Assembly (NCBI GenBank): GCA_030847615.1
Contig: JAUMIR010000015.1
Location: forward strand, 9,751,501 to 9,815,500
DNA length: 64,000 nucleotides
Reading direction: 5' to 3'
From: Gambelia wislizenii
Lineage: Eukaryota; Chordata; Lepidosauria; Squamata; Crotaphytidae
Shown here: positions 1 through 10,857 of the stretch, in pieces
How the letters are laid out: the number at the start of each line of letters is the position of its first letter
Numbering within the stretch: position 1 is the stretch's first letter
The notes under the pieces: generated by a model
Databases searched by the model: none
The model's input: the letters and a program-made list of their open reading frames with translations, nothing else
Told to the model about the DNA's origin: nothing
Position numbers and translations under genes: made by a program

Positions 1-560
1 GGAGAACCCATAAATTTAGAGGAATGGGAGACCTCCTGGAGTAGAACTATAACCTTCACAGCAAGTCAAGATCTTAAAGAAAATTATTTTAAAATCATAA
101 ACAGGTGGTATCTCATGCCTGAAAGATTAAGATATATAACTTAGAAAACAAAAGGTACTGGAGGTGCGAAAAGGAGGTGGGGGTCTATGTATCATATGTG
201 GTGGGCCTGCCCAATTACAAGGAAGTTCTGGAATAAGGTACATAGAATAATAGAAAAGATGTTGGGAATAAATTTCATCATGGAGCAAAAATTATACTTA
301 TTAAACATAACCCCAGGGTTAGAAAGGCAGATACAAAAAGAATACTGGAGAGTATTACTGTATTTAGTACAGCGGCTAAAGATTGCAGCCAACTGGAAAA
401 AGAAAGAAGCACCTGAGATAGAAGAATGGATAAGAAAGGTATCAGAAGTGAAAGATAATGATAAATGGACACAAATAATAAAGAAACAAAGTATGGAGGA
501 AATGAATAAAGAATGGAAGGGCATAATAGAATATTTGAATAAAAGATGGTGTTTTTAATG
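1..560 (+). mobile_element. L1 LINE, 3' end of ORF2 (broken)
   Basis: The translation matches the C-terminal part of L1 ORF2, including the family's HMWW.CP stretch followed by FW (near 193-232) and a lysine/tryptophan-rich tail ending in a stop at 556-558. Upstream of 187 the same protein continues but is broken by a stop (near 141) and a frameshift, so the copy is dead. The window edge cuts its 5' side. Confidence 0.85.
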
Positions 561-945
561 AGGACCCTAAAAATTAAGTAAAAGTATGAGGCAAGATGCT
601 GGAATACAGACAAGTAAGATATTTATATTCAGAATAAAAAGGGCAAACTACAAAGTGGAGAGATAAAGATCAAGAAATAACATATTAATGATAAAATGAA
701 TTAAATAATTGTTTTTGAGCAGCAAAGAGAATGAAGGAAACCAACGATAAGAGAAAATATTAGGATTTATAACTCTGAGAAGTCATGAGGAGGGAATACA
801 AAGAAGAGAAAATAGAAAGTTTAGAAGTAAAGTTATATATCTTGGTTATCTTTTAATTTGAGGATGACTTATTAATGATGAGTTTATTTGATAGATTAGA
901 ATATAAGTTTCTTGTTGTGTTTGTGTTGTAATTAAAACTTGAAGG
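561..945. other. AT-rich sequence, no gene
   Basis: Probably the 3' untranslated tail of the preceding L1 plus unassigned sequence. I see no gene. A short purine run (GGAAGGAAGATAGAAAGAAA) lies near 942-970. Confidence 0.5.
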
Positions 946-1815
946 AAGGAAGATAGAAAGAAAGAAAGAAAACACCCCTCCCCATTATTAAACCTATTTT
1001 TAAATGTGTTTCCAACCAAAAACTGCCAGAACATTTTGGAAATGTAAAACCTGGTGGATAACTATGTCTGTGTTAGTATGCAAATGCATTTTATAGTATC
1101 TTTGAGATTAACCAAGAGAAAGAAGTTAGTAGCCTTAATCTTAAGTCTACTTCATCAGATACATGGATGGGGGAACAAAGGCAGGAAGAAAGATATTGTC
1201 TAAAGCCAAGGTGAGTAGATGTTAACTAGTGTTATATAATATGCATAGTGTGCCAGGATAGCATTATCTTTGTTCAACTCACTGTTGAGAGACTGGAGTT
1301 TGTAGGTACATTTAAATTCCACTGTTTCTCTTTCGAATCTTCTTTTGTACGTTTTTTGTTTGTTTGTTTTGTTCATGAACTTGTTCTACATCCATCTGGA
1401 ATGTTGGGGTCAATGATTCTACCCAATATTCTCAGGAGATTATTACGCAATGACAAAACTAGCATCCCTGTCTCGCTATCTCCTCCCCTGCCCTACTTTC
1501 GTCCCTCTAAACACTATAAAAATAGAAGTTTCACACACCTACCTTTGCAACATCTTTCCCACCCCGCAGCAGAGCAAGAATGAATGCAGTTCTCAGGGAG
1601 CTGCATTCACTTCTTGAAATGGAAATCCCTATCTTTCTCGTAAGATGGTGATTGTGCTGGAAATTCAAAAAGAAAAAGAAATAACTCAAACCAAGCACAA
1701 AAACATACTTTAAAAAATACAAGTAACTTGGGGAGGGTACAAAAAAGTGTGTCACTTACCTCCTTGTCCCGGTCACACCCGGAAGTGTTTGGGACAGACC
1801 TTCCACTAATGCTGG
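946..1815 (-). repeat. Outer part of duplicated block, copy A
   Basis: The reverse complement aligns with 31125-32010 in copy C along its length. Shared landmarks are CTACTCACCTTGGCTTTAGA, CATCCATGTATCTGATGAAG and the AAACCTATTTTTA segment. This places the left limit of copy A near 946, close to the L1 fragment. Confidence 0.8.
1580..1815 (-). repeat. Dispersed repeat of unknown class with splice-like signals
   Basis: On the minus strand it begins near ATGCCAGCATTAG, has a good donor-like AGG/GTAAGTG, a pyrimidine-rich stretch and an acceptor-like TTTCCAG. A near copy lies at 31125-31350 (copy C) and a more diverged relative at about 25020-25330. Repetition argues for an interspersed repeat rather than a single gene. 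The class is not recognised. Confidence 0.5.
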
Positions 1816-2034
1816 CATCACATCAGCATAGTATGGCACCTTTTCACTTGCCCATCATTGTATCATAGAAAGCAAATGGGTAATATATTCATGGCTTAAG
1901 CTATGAATAAAAAGCAATGAGGGGGGAAAGGATGCATGGGAGCATGACGACCTGTGAACGATGTCATCTGAAAGGGAAGCCCTGTGCTGCTATATTTAGG
2001 TAGTCTGATAATCTCCTTACTTAAAAAAAAAATA

Positions 2035-2425
2035 GCAATTGTGTTTCAGTTTGGTTGTTGGTTTTTATCAAAATCTGGTGAAAATACATGCAATCCAAAG
2101 ATGTGGAAGAAAATGAAACTTGGGAGTTTCCTTTTTCCTAGGGAAAGATTACAACTTTGTTTAAGTATGGGGTTTTAAAACACATTAGCCAGTATACTCT
2201 ATCACCTACATAGTTAAGGATAATTAACCAAGTAATCTTTCACTCCCTCCCCCAACCAGATGAAAACATAATTTACCCATGCTCTGATCACTGGGGGAAT
2301 TGAACTCCTTCCCCCATGCAGCTGATGTAGTTGTGTGTGTGTGTGTGTGGGGGGGGTTGTAATCATAGCAACAGTGTCAAAATTGTGACAAAGTAGCAAT
2401 TGTGAATATGGAGCCATTACTTAGA
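2035..2425 (+). repeat. Dispersed duplication F, copy 1
   Basis: Aligns in the same orientation with 59400-59830. Both contain CCAAAGATGTGGAAGAAA, ACACATTAGCCAGTAT, AAGTAATCTTTCACTCCC and CATGCTCTGAT, followed by a short (GT)n or G-rich run (here near 2332-2356). No coding potential is seen. Confidence 0.8.
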
Positions 2426-2483
2426 TTTACTCATCAACAACTGTTCAATATTCACAATCACTGCTTAGACATGATTGTGGAGA

Positions 2484-2696
2484 TTATCACACTACACTAT
2501 TGTAGCGCTACCATTCCACTTTAACTGCTCTGGCTGCCTCCTGTGGAACCCTGGGATTTGCAGTTTAAGGAGGGGCATTTAGAACTCTCAGCTAGACAGC
2601 TCTTAGGCCTCACTAAACTACAAACCCCAGAATTCAACAGAGGAAGCCAGAGCAGTTAATGTGGAATAATAGCACTATAACAGTGTAGTGTGATAA
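2484..2696. mobile_element. Palindromic MITE, about 213 bp
   Basis: The two halves are inverted copies. TTATCACACTACACT at the left is matched by AGTGTAGTGTGATAA at the right, and similarity continues inward for about 90 bp through AACTGCTCTGGCT and its complement. It has no coding capacity. A clear target-site duplication was not found, so the superfamily is unresolved. Confidence 0.8.
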
Positions 2697-2939
2697 AGTC
2701 ATGTGACACTATTGGCATGATAGTAACTCTGCCACACCTACTTTACTAGCCATCAGCTACATAAGGAGAAAGAGGTCCATTCTGCCATAGATTAGAGTAT
2801 GAGTGGATGTTGTTTCCATTAGGTTTGCGGGGACAGGAGAGGTGAGTCAGACCAGAAGACGTCACTTGAGGAGGGGTTACGTAGGTATATATACACTTCA
2901 GGTATACTTAACTGAGTAGCTGATAGAGAATACTGGCCA
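2697..2939. other. Intergenic, nothing recognised
   Basis: No coding region or known repeat recognised. Confidence 0.4.
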
Positions 2940-3115
2940 TTGTTGCTGCTGTTGCTTTGTGACTTATGGTGAACCTAAGGTGAACCTATCATGTTTCTTG
3001 GCAAGATCTTTTCGGAGGTTTGTCATAGCCATCCTCTGAGGCTGAGATGGTGTGATTTGCCCTAGGTCACCCAGTGGGTTTCCATGGCTGAGCAGGAATT
3101 TCACCAATGGTCTAT
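2940..3115 (+). repeat. SINE/L2-tail-like repeat
   Basis: Contains the series GTGACTTATGGTGA, CCTATCATG, TTCTTGGCAAGAT, CTGAGGCTGAGA and GGTCACCCAGTGGGTTTCC, which recurs at 15665-15845 and in shorter form in copies A, B and C. This is the pattern of an old SINE with an L2-type body. It sits between the two parts of copy A. Confidence 0.7.
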
Positions 3116-4149
3116 GCAAATTTTGGATACATGAAACCCCAACGGAGAAGAATTACATTGCATCAAGGATTCTCTTCATTTCAAAGAATAACCTACATGA
3201 TAAAATGGGGATCACTGTGAATATTCTGTCCTCTACTTTCCTATGACACAAGAGGCTGGACATAGCCCAAATAAATTGATGGGCAGTAAACTGGAGAAAA
3301 ACCAAAATGAATGATATGTTCCTTTAACACAACTACATGGAGTTGGCTGGTACAAGATTTTGAATGGGATTTAATTTCAGATGGAGCACATTGATGGAGA
3401 AGTGCTGTATGAACCTCATAGCACCTCTTTCAAGGATAGTTTTTAATAAGCTTCAGTGGGGAAAGGAAAATATTTTTGTAAGATTTCTTTTATTTAGGGA
3501 GCAATCTAAGAATTTTCTTAGCCTGGAAAGAAAAGAATAAGAACCATACCCATTGTATTCTACACAATCCATCATTCTTCTTTGGCTTCTCAGGATGTCT
3601 TGAAGTCAGGTTTCCAAAGAGAAGAAATTGGGAAAACCTACTGGATGGCCTTGGGCAAGTCATATTAAACTAGCTTTAGAAGAAGGGAACAGTAAACCTC
3701 CTGTGGAGAACTCTTGCTAAGAAAAACTTAGGAGAGGGTCATCATAAGTTGGATTTGGCAAAAGACAAACCACAACTGCAACGGGAACTACATGGTGACA
3801 TGACACATTTACATGGAATTGGTTGGTAGAATATTTCATCATTACTAGTGATTGAGAGGGCTTTAGCGGGGGATGAGGCGAAGCCATGGAGAAGAGAAGA
3901 AAATTACGATCTCAGCCTGTTTCATACTGCAGTGCCTAATTTTTAAGAATTTAAATACACACAAATTATATTTATTATTTCATGATTTCTTTTATTAAAG
4001 GTGGAATCTGGGAATTTCCATAGCCCAAGAAGAAGAGACCCAGGTCCATTTTCCAACACATTCCATCATGCCTCTTCTTTGTTTCTCAGGATTTGGAATC
4101 AGATTTCCAAGTAGATGAAAGTAAAGAAAAGTAGAGACTGAAGGTGAAC

Positions 4150-4155
4150 TTTATT
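4150..4155 (-). terminator. Poly(A) signal of gene A
   Basis: AATAAA on the minus strand in TTGCAATAAAGTTCACC, about 160 bp beyond the stop codon, and at the matching place in copies B and C. Confidence 0.8.
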
Positions 4156-4314
4156 GCAACAGGCAGGAACAAAGCTTCAGGCTTAATGCTTGGCAAATAG
4201 GATAGAAGGAGCTCATCAAACATGTCTTGAAAGGGATGCCAATGGCTCTGAGCTTCTTGTGGTTGATGAGACATCAATGGCATTCCTCAGTGAAATTAAC
4301 TCCCAGGGTTTCAG

Positions 4315-4521
4315 TTAATTGCATCCACAACAGGAGGAATTGTTACCACCACTACTCAGGTAATAGATGCAGGGGGAGCTACAGCAAGGGGAACAGCAGC
4401 AAGGGGAGCAGCAGCTCTGTGAGGAACAGCAAGGGGAGTAGCAGGAGTTACAGCCACAAGGGATACAGCAAATCATCATTGATCTGCCATTGGAAGAAGA
4501 TCCACAGCATCCACAACCCAT
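4315..4521 (-). CDS. Cysteine-rich EDC-type protein, gene A
   Basis: 68 residues, 21 of them cysteine, the rest mostly Ser, Gly, Pro and Asn, with no lysine and one arginine. Residues 1-19 are a Gly/Cys/Ser head; residues 28-50 carry runs of SPCC, SSQSCC and SPCCC; the protein ends CCGCN. There is no signal peptide or membrane segment. This composition suits a disulfide cross-linked protein of the cornified epidermis; that role is inferred. The start is the ATG 21 bp into exon 2, behind a conserved acceptor (CTCTTGTAG, AG at 4543-4544), and is shared by all three copies. It differs from copies B and C by Cys instead of Ser at residue 3. The gene lies opposite to B. The named family is not identified, so no symbol is given. 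An open frame kept in three duplicated copies supports real coding. Confidence 0.82.
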   Translation of the reverse strand: MGCGCCGSSSNGRSMMICCIPCGCNSCYSPCCSSQSCCSPCCCSPCCSSPCIYYLSSGGNNSSCCGCN

Positions 4522-5440
4522 TGCTGAGAAGGAAGAGTGAGGCTACAAGAGAAGAAAGAAGAATTATCTTTATGCTCTTTATCACTTGTATACACCATGC
4601 GAAGGGTCACGAGCTGCTTAGCCCACTGCCAGTGGATGGGGCCCTGCAGAAAGTATCTTTTGATGGACCCGTTCTCCAGTGGTTGGCCCTCATTGGCCTT
4701 GGACAACAATTATATTAGTGCATTTTTACATCACTATAAGGCTTGTTAGTTGCTGATTTAATTCAGTTTTGATGAACCTTCTTGTGAAGTGAATCCTTTG
4801 GTAGACAGCAGTACTGCCTTAGACAAGATTGCTTCCCAAAATGCCTTGCTGTACTCTGGCTCCAGAGATTCCTGGAGATATGAAATGACAGCTAGAGCCA
4901 ATCACTGTGCAATGACTGGGGCTGGTCTCAATATGTGATCCACGATGCCAAGGTGCCTCTATTGGATTTTGGAGGGAGAATAAAAGCAGCCATCTAGCAC
5001 AAGGAAGCTCAAATCCTTATCAGATTAGCAGTACAATTCTATATCTCTCTACTGATAAAGAATTCCCACAGAGATCAATGACACTTCCTCCTAGGAAGAT
5101 ATTATTGGATTGCATATCCCAGTGGCCTTAAACACTGGATCTAAAGGGAATGAATGGTGGGACTTCCAATCGAACAACATCTAATGGGCTGCACAATTCC
5201 TACTCTTGGTATATACTACACAACGGCAGCCAATGTTGTAAACAGAGTAAGACAAATGGACACATATATGAATCTTCTCAAGTAAGTTAAACATAAATAC
5301 AAAAATCTGCAGAGCAATTGGATTAAGACAAGAGAGAACATAGAGATAAACACTCCCAGGTAAGCTAAATATGAGTGGAAGAATATGCAGAGCAATTGTC
5401 TTAGTCACAATAAGTCTGGTACAAGTATAGTACAGCTTAC

Positions 5441-5489
5441 CTTGTTCACTGGTGGAGAGACTGGTGTGTTTAGGAAGCTGACGACTGAA
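5441..5489 (-). other. Non-coding exon 1 of gene A (inferred)
   Basis: Ends at AACAAG followed by the donor GTAAGCTG (intron begins at 5440). The intron to the acceptor at 4543 is 898 bp. The start is set about 30 bp below the TATA box, so it is approximate. The same exon is conserved in copies B and C. Confidence 0.7.
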
Positions 5490-5512
5490 TGGAGAGGACT
5501 GGGTGGTGGACC

Positions 5513-5519
5513 TTTTATA
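5513..5519 (-). promoter_or_regulatory. TATA box of gene A
   Basis: TATAAAA on the minus strand in the context GAAGCTGTATAAAAGGTCC, identical in copies B and C. Confidence 0.8.
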
Positions 5520-6058
5520 CAGCTTCATGTCCTGTTGCCAGAGGAAGTGAGGCATTGTCAGAAAGATCCTCACCTCTTCATTAGCTAAGGAGATTGTCCA
5601 ATCTTCATCTGGATAACACGTTGTGTTTTTGCACATAGATACTGGCTTGGGTCATAGTGCTCATTAAGGCACTATGTCACAAAATGCATGATTACACCTA
5701 ATAATGCTGTGATCCCCAGCTGTGACCACAGGGCAGTTTCAGTATTACAGAGATAACTAGTTCTGTGCCCAGAGCTTCTTAGAAGTATGTGTTCACTCAA
5801 CTCCATGTCTGTTATTCCAAAAATATCTGAATTTTCAAGCCATGTGCCACAGTCACGTGAATTCCACTGCTTGGAAGTATAATCTCTTTGGCCATTCATC
5901 CTGAATTTCCCATTTCCACTGTGGTTCTGAATAGCAATGCTACCCAGGCAAGAAGACAACTTTTAGGAGAGTGCTGCGGTGTAATTCATCTGTATTTAGG
6001 AACTGAAGTCCTTGCTTATTTCATTCAGACATGCAGGAACAAAACAATTTAAACTACA

Positions 6059-6245
6059 GTCGTCCCTCCATATCCACGGATTTGGTATCCATGGATTTAA
6101 GTATTCACGGTTTGAGAATATTCTTTAAAAAATAATAATCCAAAAAGTGAACCTTGATTTTGCCATTTTATATAAGGGATACCATTTTGCTATGTCATTG
6201 CATATAATGGGACTTGATTATTCACAAGTTTATGCTGTTCTTCTG
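6059..6245. mobile_element. Pogo/Tigger-like element, partial
   Basis: Starts CGTCCCTCCATATCC and shares long stretches (TTAAGTATTCACGG, CCATTTTATATAAGGGA, TGCATATAATGGGACTTG) with the fuller element at 13360-13589. The bases at its right end do not match that element's other terminus, so it is truncated. It marks the end of copy A homology. Confidence 0.7.
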
Positions 6246-6694
6246 GAACTGTTGCAGATGACTCGCTCTGTTGCCTGGCTGCTGCTGCAGCCACTACCAC
6301 ACCAATTGACTGCCTGGGCTTTGTTACAGCAGCAGCAGCATTGTCCTGCTACCAAAACTATTTGACTGCCTGGGTCCCACCACAGCCCATGACTAGTGAG
6401 TGGCTGAGAGAGGGAGTGAAGGGAGAGGCCCTTGTCAGGCTAGTGGTGTAGATGCAGAGTGGATTGTGAGGTGGAGAGGGAATTTGCATGTGGGTGATGA
6501 TTGGTTGGGTTTGTTTCCTGAGCAGCAAATCAGCATACTGGGAGAGGAAACATACTCAGGCCTGTTGTACATACCTAAGCCTTTTATGTATACAGATTCT
6601 TGCTGCTGCTGCTGCTGCTGCTGCTGTTGCTATTTAGGCCAAGGGATAGACTATGTGAGCTGACTTATCTTGCAAAAAATTATGTTAATATTAT
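6246..6694. other. Intergenic with (TGC)n microsatellite
   Basis: A (TGC)n run lies at about 6600-6629. The flanks are rich in CAGCAG/CTGCTG. An open frame across it that reads the run as polycysteine is unlikely to be a gene. Confidence 0.5.
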
Positions 6695-7357
6695 GGTTAT
6701 ATTGATAAGAAACATCTTAAACACACTTTGGAAACTCGTACTGTAACCTGATATAACGGCACAAACCCTTCCCTGAGGACCTTATAGCAGTCTTATGGGG
6801 AAAAGAAATCTCTACTTGCTTCCCTAAAAAGTCATGTGTTTAATTCCTAAATGTAGACCAATATAAAATAAATTACTGCTGAAATTTATCTGGACATCAA
6901 ACATCAAGCAGTTTTGCCATACTGAGGTAGATACCATCACATCCTATCCATTATCGCAACCATCCATGCTTCCTCCATCAGTGGGATGGAGAGAAACATG
7001 ATGTATTCAGTAGTTAGATGTTCATATTCTGTTTGTCACCCTTATGTGCTACCTGATGCAACTAGTGAAGAATATCTTATCCATTCTTTAAGGAACTGCC
7101 CAAACAGTCATAGAATCCTAAAATTCCAAGACCATAGACTCATAAAATGACTGAGTTGGAAAGGTCTACCAAGACTATTGAGACCAATCCCGTAGCATGC
7201 AGGAATGCATAACTAAAGCACTCCTGAAAGATGGCCATCAATCCTCTCTTTATAAACCTCCAGATAATGAGAATCCACCCACACATACTCATACACACAG
7301 TAGTCTATTTCAGTGTTGAACAGCTTTTGTAATTAAGAAATTCTTCCTAAGGTGTAA

Positions 7358-7393
7358 TCTCTCTCTCTCTCTCATTCTCTCTCTCTCTCTCTT
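7358..7393 (+). repeat. (TC)n microsatellite
   Basis: Two TC runs separated by ATT, lying within the old CR1. The equivalent site in copy C lacks the expansion. Confidence 0.9.
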
Positions 7394-7672
7394 CTTTTTT
7401 TTTGTAATTTCAAACCATTTGTAAATGTTCTATTCTTTAGAACCGAAGAAAATGAGCTTGCTCTATCACAGGCATTTGTTTCTGTACAATATGACCTTTG
7501 TATCCATAACGGATAGATTTTTGAAGCTACTGTGGACAGCAGAAAGTGCTGATAATAGTGAACCATAATAAAATGAATGACCTCTGTGACTTCTGGCCCA
7601 ACCACAACATAGAGCCATGCTGAAGAACCTATAAGATGCCTAGAGAGACCATGTTTTTTTCAGATGCGGGTA

Positions 7673-7955
7673 ATTTTATTTATTTATTTATTTATTTATT
7701 TATACCCCGCTCTTCAGCCACAAGGCTATCAGAGTGGCTTACACATTGTTTTAAGCAATAGCTATTAACACATCTACACTGCATTAAGCAGTTTCCAATG
7801 TGTGTTTGCTAATTGCGCCCACAATCCGGGTACTCATTTTACCGACCTACGAAAGGATGGAAGGTTGAGTGAACCCTGGAGCTCGCTGGAATCGAACTTG
7901 CAATGTGGTGACTTGCAGTACTGGCATTTAACCACTGCGCCACCAGGGCTCCTGG
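7673..7955 (-). mobile_element. tRNA-derived SINE
   Basis: The minus strand starts AGCCCTGGTGGCGCAGTGG and holds Pol III box A-like TGGCGCAGTGGTTA (7929-7942) and box B-like GTTCGATTCC (7888-7897). The 3' part includes GCGGGGTATAAATAAATA and ends in a (TAAA)n tail (7673-7703). Copy C has an uninterrupted sequence here, so the SINE inserted after B and C separated. Confidence 0.85.
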
Positions 7956-9208
7956 TGAATCGAGGGGTATGGGTCCAGCTGATATGGGGGTCATGCTATT
8001 TTTAAATATAGCTATCATGTCACCACTCGATCTTCTCTTCTCCAAGTTACACATACCCAACTCTGAAGATTATTTATAGGGCTTTCTTCTCAAGCCTTTG
8101 AAAATCTTGGTAACCCTGCACTGGAAATATTCCAGCTTGTTGATATCCTTCTTGAACTGGAACAGTATTCCAGGTGAGACCTGACCAATGCAGAATTGTC
8201 TGGTTCTCCCACTTCTTTTGATCTGGACACTATTCTCCTGATTTTACAACCCAGTCCTGTTTTTTTTTTTTTTTTTTCCCTTTTTCTCCTATCCTGCTAC
8301 CTTCAAATTTCTGCATGGAAGATGGATTTCCTGCAGAGAATAATTCCTCCCCATTACTTCGGTTCATTAGAATTTGGGGAGAAAAGTGTGGTGAATATTC
8401 TTCCTCACAAGTAAGGAAGAAATAGTTGGGGATCTGCCTCAGTTAGGGGGGAGTTATTTTGTGCAAAACACAATATACTTACATAAACAAAACATGATTT
8501 TTTAAAAAAAAAATCATTGAAAAATGAAATAATTCTTCCAGTCTCACCCAGAGGGATTTGTTGTTTAATGTTTCATTCTGGTAATCAAAGATTTTACCGG
8601 GAGTCCTGAAATGAAAAGGAAATGAGTGATAAACACTTTTAAAATCATATAGTTTTGACCAGTGGGGAGAATAATTTAAGTTTTTTGTTCTTTCATGTCT
8701 GAATGAAATAAGCAAGGACTTCAGTTCCTAAATACAGATGAGTTACACCACAGCACTCTCCTAAACATTGTCTTCTTGCCTGGGTAGGATTACTATTCAG
8801 AACCACAGTGGAAATGGGAAAATTCAGGATCAATGGCCAAAGAGATTATACTTCCAAGCAGTGGAATTCACGTGACTGTGGCACATGGCTTGAAAATTCA
8901 GACATTTTTGGAATAACAGACATGGCCTTGAGTGTACGCATACTTCTAAGAAGCTCTGGGCATAGAACTAGTTATCTCTGTAATATTGAAACAGCCCTGT
9001 GGTCACAACTGGGGATCACACTATTATTAGGTGTAATCATGCATTTTGTGACATAGTGCCTTAATGAGCTCTATGATCCAAGCCAGCATCCATGTGCAAA
9101 AACACAATGTGTTATCCAGATGAAGGCTGGACAATCTCCTTAGCTAATGAAGAGGTGAGGATCTTTCTGACAATGCCTCACTTCCTCTGGCAACAGGACA
9201 TGAAGCTG

Positions 9209-9215
9209 TATAAAA
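9209..9215 (+). promoter_or_regulatory. TATA box of gene B
   Basis: TATAAAA in GAAGCTGTATAAAAGGTCC, the same as in copies A and C. About 400 bp of upstream sequence is also conserved across the copies. Confidence 0.8.
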
Positions 9216-9239
9216 GGTCCACCACCCGGTCCTCTCCAT

Positions 9240-9287
9240 TCAGTCTGCAGCTTCCTAAACATACCAGTCTCCCCACCAGTGAACAAG
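9240..9287 (+). other. Non-coding exon 1 of gene B (inferred)
   Basis: Ends at GAACAAG before the donor GTAAGCTG (intron from 9288). The intron is 802 bp. The 5' end is estimated from TATA spacing. A short partly repeated stretch (GGGAGTGTTTATCTC twice, about 9371-9406) lies in the intron. Confidence 0.7.
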
Positions 9288-10110
9288 GTAAGCTGTACTA
9301 AACTGGTACCAGACTTATTGTGACTAAGACAATTGCTCTGCATATTCTTCTATTCATATTTAGCTTACCTGGGAGTGTTTATCTCTTATCAGGGAGTGTT
9401 TATCTCTATGTTCTCTCTGGTCTTAATCCAATTGCTCTGCAGATTTTTGTATTTATGTTTAACTTACTTGAGAAGATTCATATATGCATCCTATTGTCTT
9501 ACTCTGTATACAACATTGGCTGCCATTCTGTAGTATATACTAAGAGTAGGAACTGTGCAGCCCATTTGATGTTGTTGGATTGGAACTCCCACCATTCATT
9601 CCCATTAGATCCAGTGGTTAAGGCCACTGGGATATGCAATCCAATAATAACTTCCTAGGAGGAAGTGTCATTGATCTCTGTGAGAGTTCTTTATCAGTAA
9701 CTCTGGCTGCCATTTTATATCTCCAGGAATCTCTGGAGCCAGAGTGGATCAGGTCATTGTGGGAAGCATTCTTCTGTAAGGCAGCACTGTTTTCCACCAG
9801 AGGATACACTCCACAAGAAGGCCCTTTGTGCAGGGTGCCATCAAATTTGAATTAAACGAGCAACTAACAAGCCTACTGGTAATATAACTGTGCAGAAATA
9901 TAATTGTTGTCCAAGGCCAGTAAGCCTATGAGGGCCCACCACTGGAGGACAGGTCCATCAGAAGATACTTTTTACAGGGCCCCATCCACTGCCAGTGGGC
10001 TCAGCAGCTAACAAGGCCCTGGTGAACCTTCACATTGTGTATATAAGTGATAAAGGGCATAAAGATAATTCTTCTTTCCTCTCTTGTAGCCTCACACTTC
10101 CTTCTCAACA

Positions 10111-10317
10111 ATGGGTTCTGGATGCTGTGGATCTTCTTCCAATGGCAGATCAATGATGATTTGCTGTATCCCTTGTGGCTGTAACTCCTGCTACTCCCCT
10201 TGCTGTTCCTCACAGAGCTGCTGCTCCCCTTGCTGCTGTTCCCCTTGCTGTAGCTCCCCCTGCATCTATTACCTCAGTAGTGGTGGTAACAATTCCTCCT
10301 GTTGTGGATGCAATTAA
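10111..10317 (+). CDS. Cysteine-rich EDC-type protein, gene B
   Basis: 68 residues with 20 cysteines (29%). It opens MGSGCCGSSS, has a hydrophobic-cysteine patch (MMICCIPCGC, residues 15-24), then SPCC-type repeats (28-50), a tyrosine pair and Ser/Gly stretch (52-62) and a CCGCN end. There is no signal peptide, so a cytoplasmic, cross-linked cornification protein is the likely role (inferred). The ATG lies 21 bp into exon 2, whose acceptor is CTCTTGTAG (AG at 10088-10089). Differences from copies A and C are few and leave the frame open. The gene runs away from gene A, with about 3.7 kb between their promoters, so the pair is divergent. It is not matched to a named EDC gene. Confidence 0.82.
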   Translation: MGSGCCGSSSNGRSMMICCIPCGCNSCYSPCCSSQSCCSPCCCSPCCSSPCIYYLSSGGNNSSCCGCN

Positions 10318-10470
10318 CTGAAGTCCTGGGAGTTAATTTCAGTGAGGAATGCCACTGATGTCTCATCAACCACAAGAAGCTCAGAGCCATTGGCATCCCT
10401 TTCAAGACATGTTTGATGAGCGCCTTCTATCCTATTTGTTATTCATTAAGCCTGAAGCTTTGTTCCTTGC

Positions 10471-10476
10471 AATAAA
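10471..10476 (+). terminator. Poly(A) signal of gene B
   Basis: AATAAA in CTTGCAATAAAGTTGAAC, 154 bp after the stop codon and conserved in position in copies A and C. Confidence 0.8.
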
Positions 10477-10857
10477 GTTGAACTTCAGTCTCTACTTTTC
10501 TTTACTTTCCTCACTTTGGAAGTCTGATTCCAAATCCTGAGAAACAGAAAGAGGCATGATGGATTGTGTTGGAAAATGGGCCTGGGTCTCTTCTTCCTGG
10601 GCTATGGAAATTCCCAGATTCCTCCTTTAATAAAAGAAATCATGAAATAATAAATATTATTTGTGTATGTGTAAATTTTCTTTAAAATTAGGCACTGCAG
10701 GATGAAAGGGGCTGAGATTGTAATTTACTTTCCTTCTCTGTGGCTTTGCCTCATCCCCTGCTAAAGCCCTCTCTATGAGTGGTAAAGATGAAATATTCTA
10801 CCAACCAATTCCATGTAAATGTGTCATGTCACCAAGTAGTTCCTGTTGCAGTTGTGG

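Larger units (their letters stand above)
3120..6058 (-). repeat. Duplicated gene block, copy A (inverted)
   Basis: Read on the minus strand this is collinear with about 8640-11540 (copy B) and 26700-31120 (copy C): promoter, exon 1, intron, coding exon, 3' UTR and more than 1 kb of downstream DNA. Homology stops at 6058, where a pogo-like element begins. Relative to B it forms the left arm of a large inverted repeat with a spacer of roughly 2.6 kb. Confidence 0.9.
7120..8330 (-). mobile_element. Old CR1 LINE 3' part, interrupted
   Basis: Its 3' end (near 7120-7350) has the CR1 sequence GAGTTGGAAAGG..TACCAAGACTATTGAG followed by CATGCAGGAATG. The body continues near 7400-7480 and 7985-8260 (AGCTATCATGTCACCACTCG, GACCTGACCAATGCAGAAT). 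It is split by a repeat fragment near 7480-7640 and by a SINE. The same old copy is present in copy C, so it predates the B/C split. Confidence 0.75.

Noticed and set aside
6400..6663. Frame with a polycysteine run
   Set aside because: The run is a (TGC)n microsatellite; no splice, promoter or homology support.
7820..7955. A functional tRNA gene
   Set aside because: Box A and B motifs belong to a SINE head; no cloverleaf and a LINE-like tail follows.
8808..9056. 82-codon open frame upstream of gene B, also open in copy A (5672-5959)
   Set aside because: Broken in copy C by a small deletion and a stop. It lies in the conserved promoter-proximal region, so similarity reflects duplication rather than coding.
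9092..9301. 69-codon frame present in all three copies, starting MCKNT
   Set aside because: It runs across the TATA box and exon 1 into the donor site, so it would not be in one transcript. Kept open by recent duplication.
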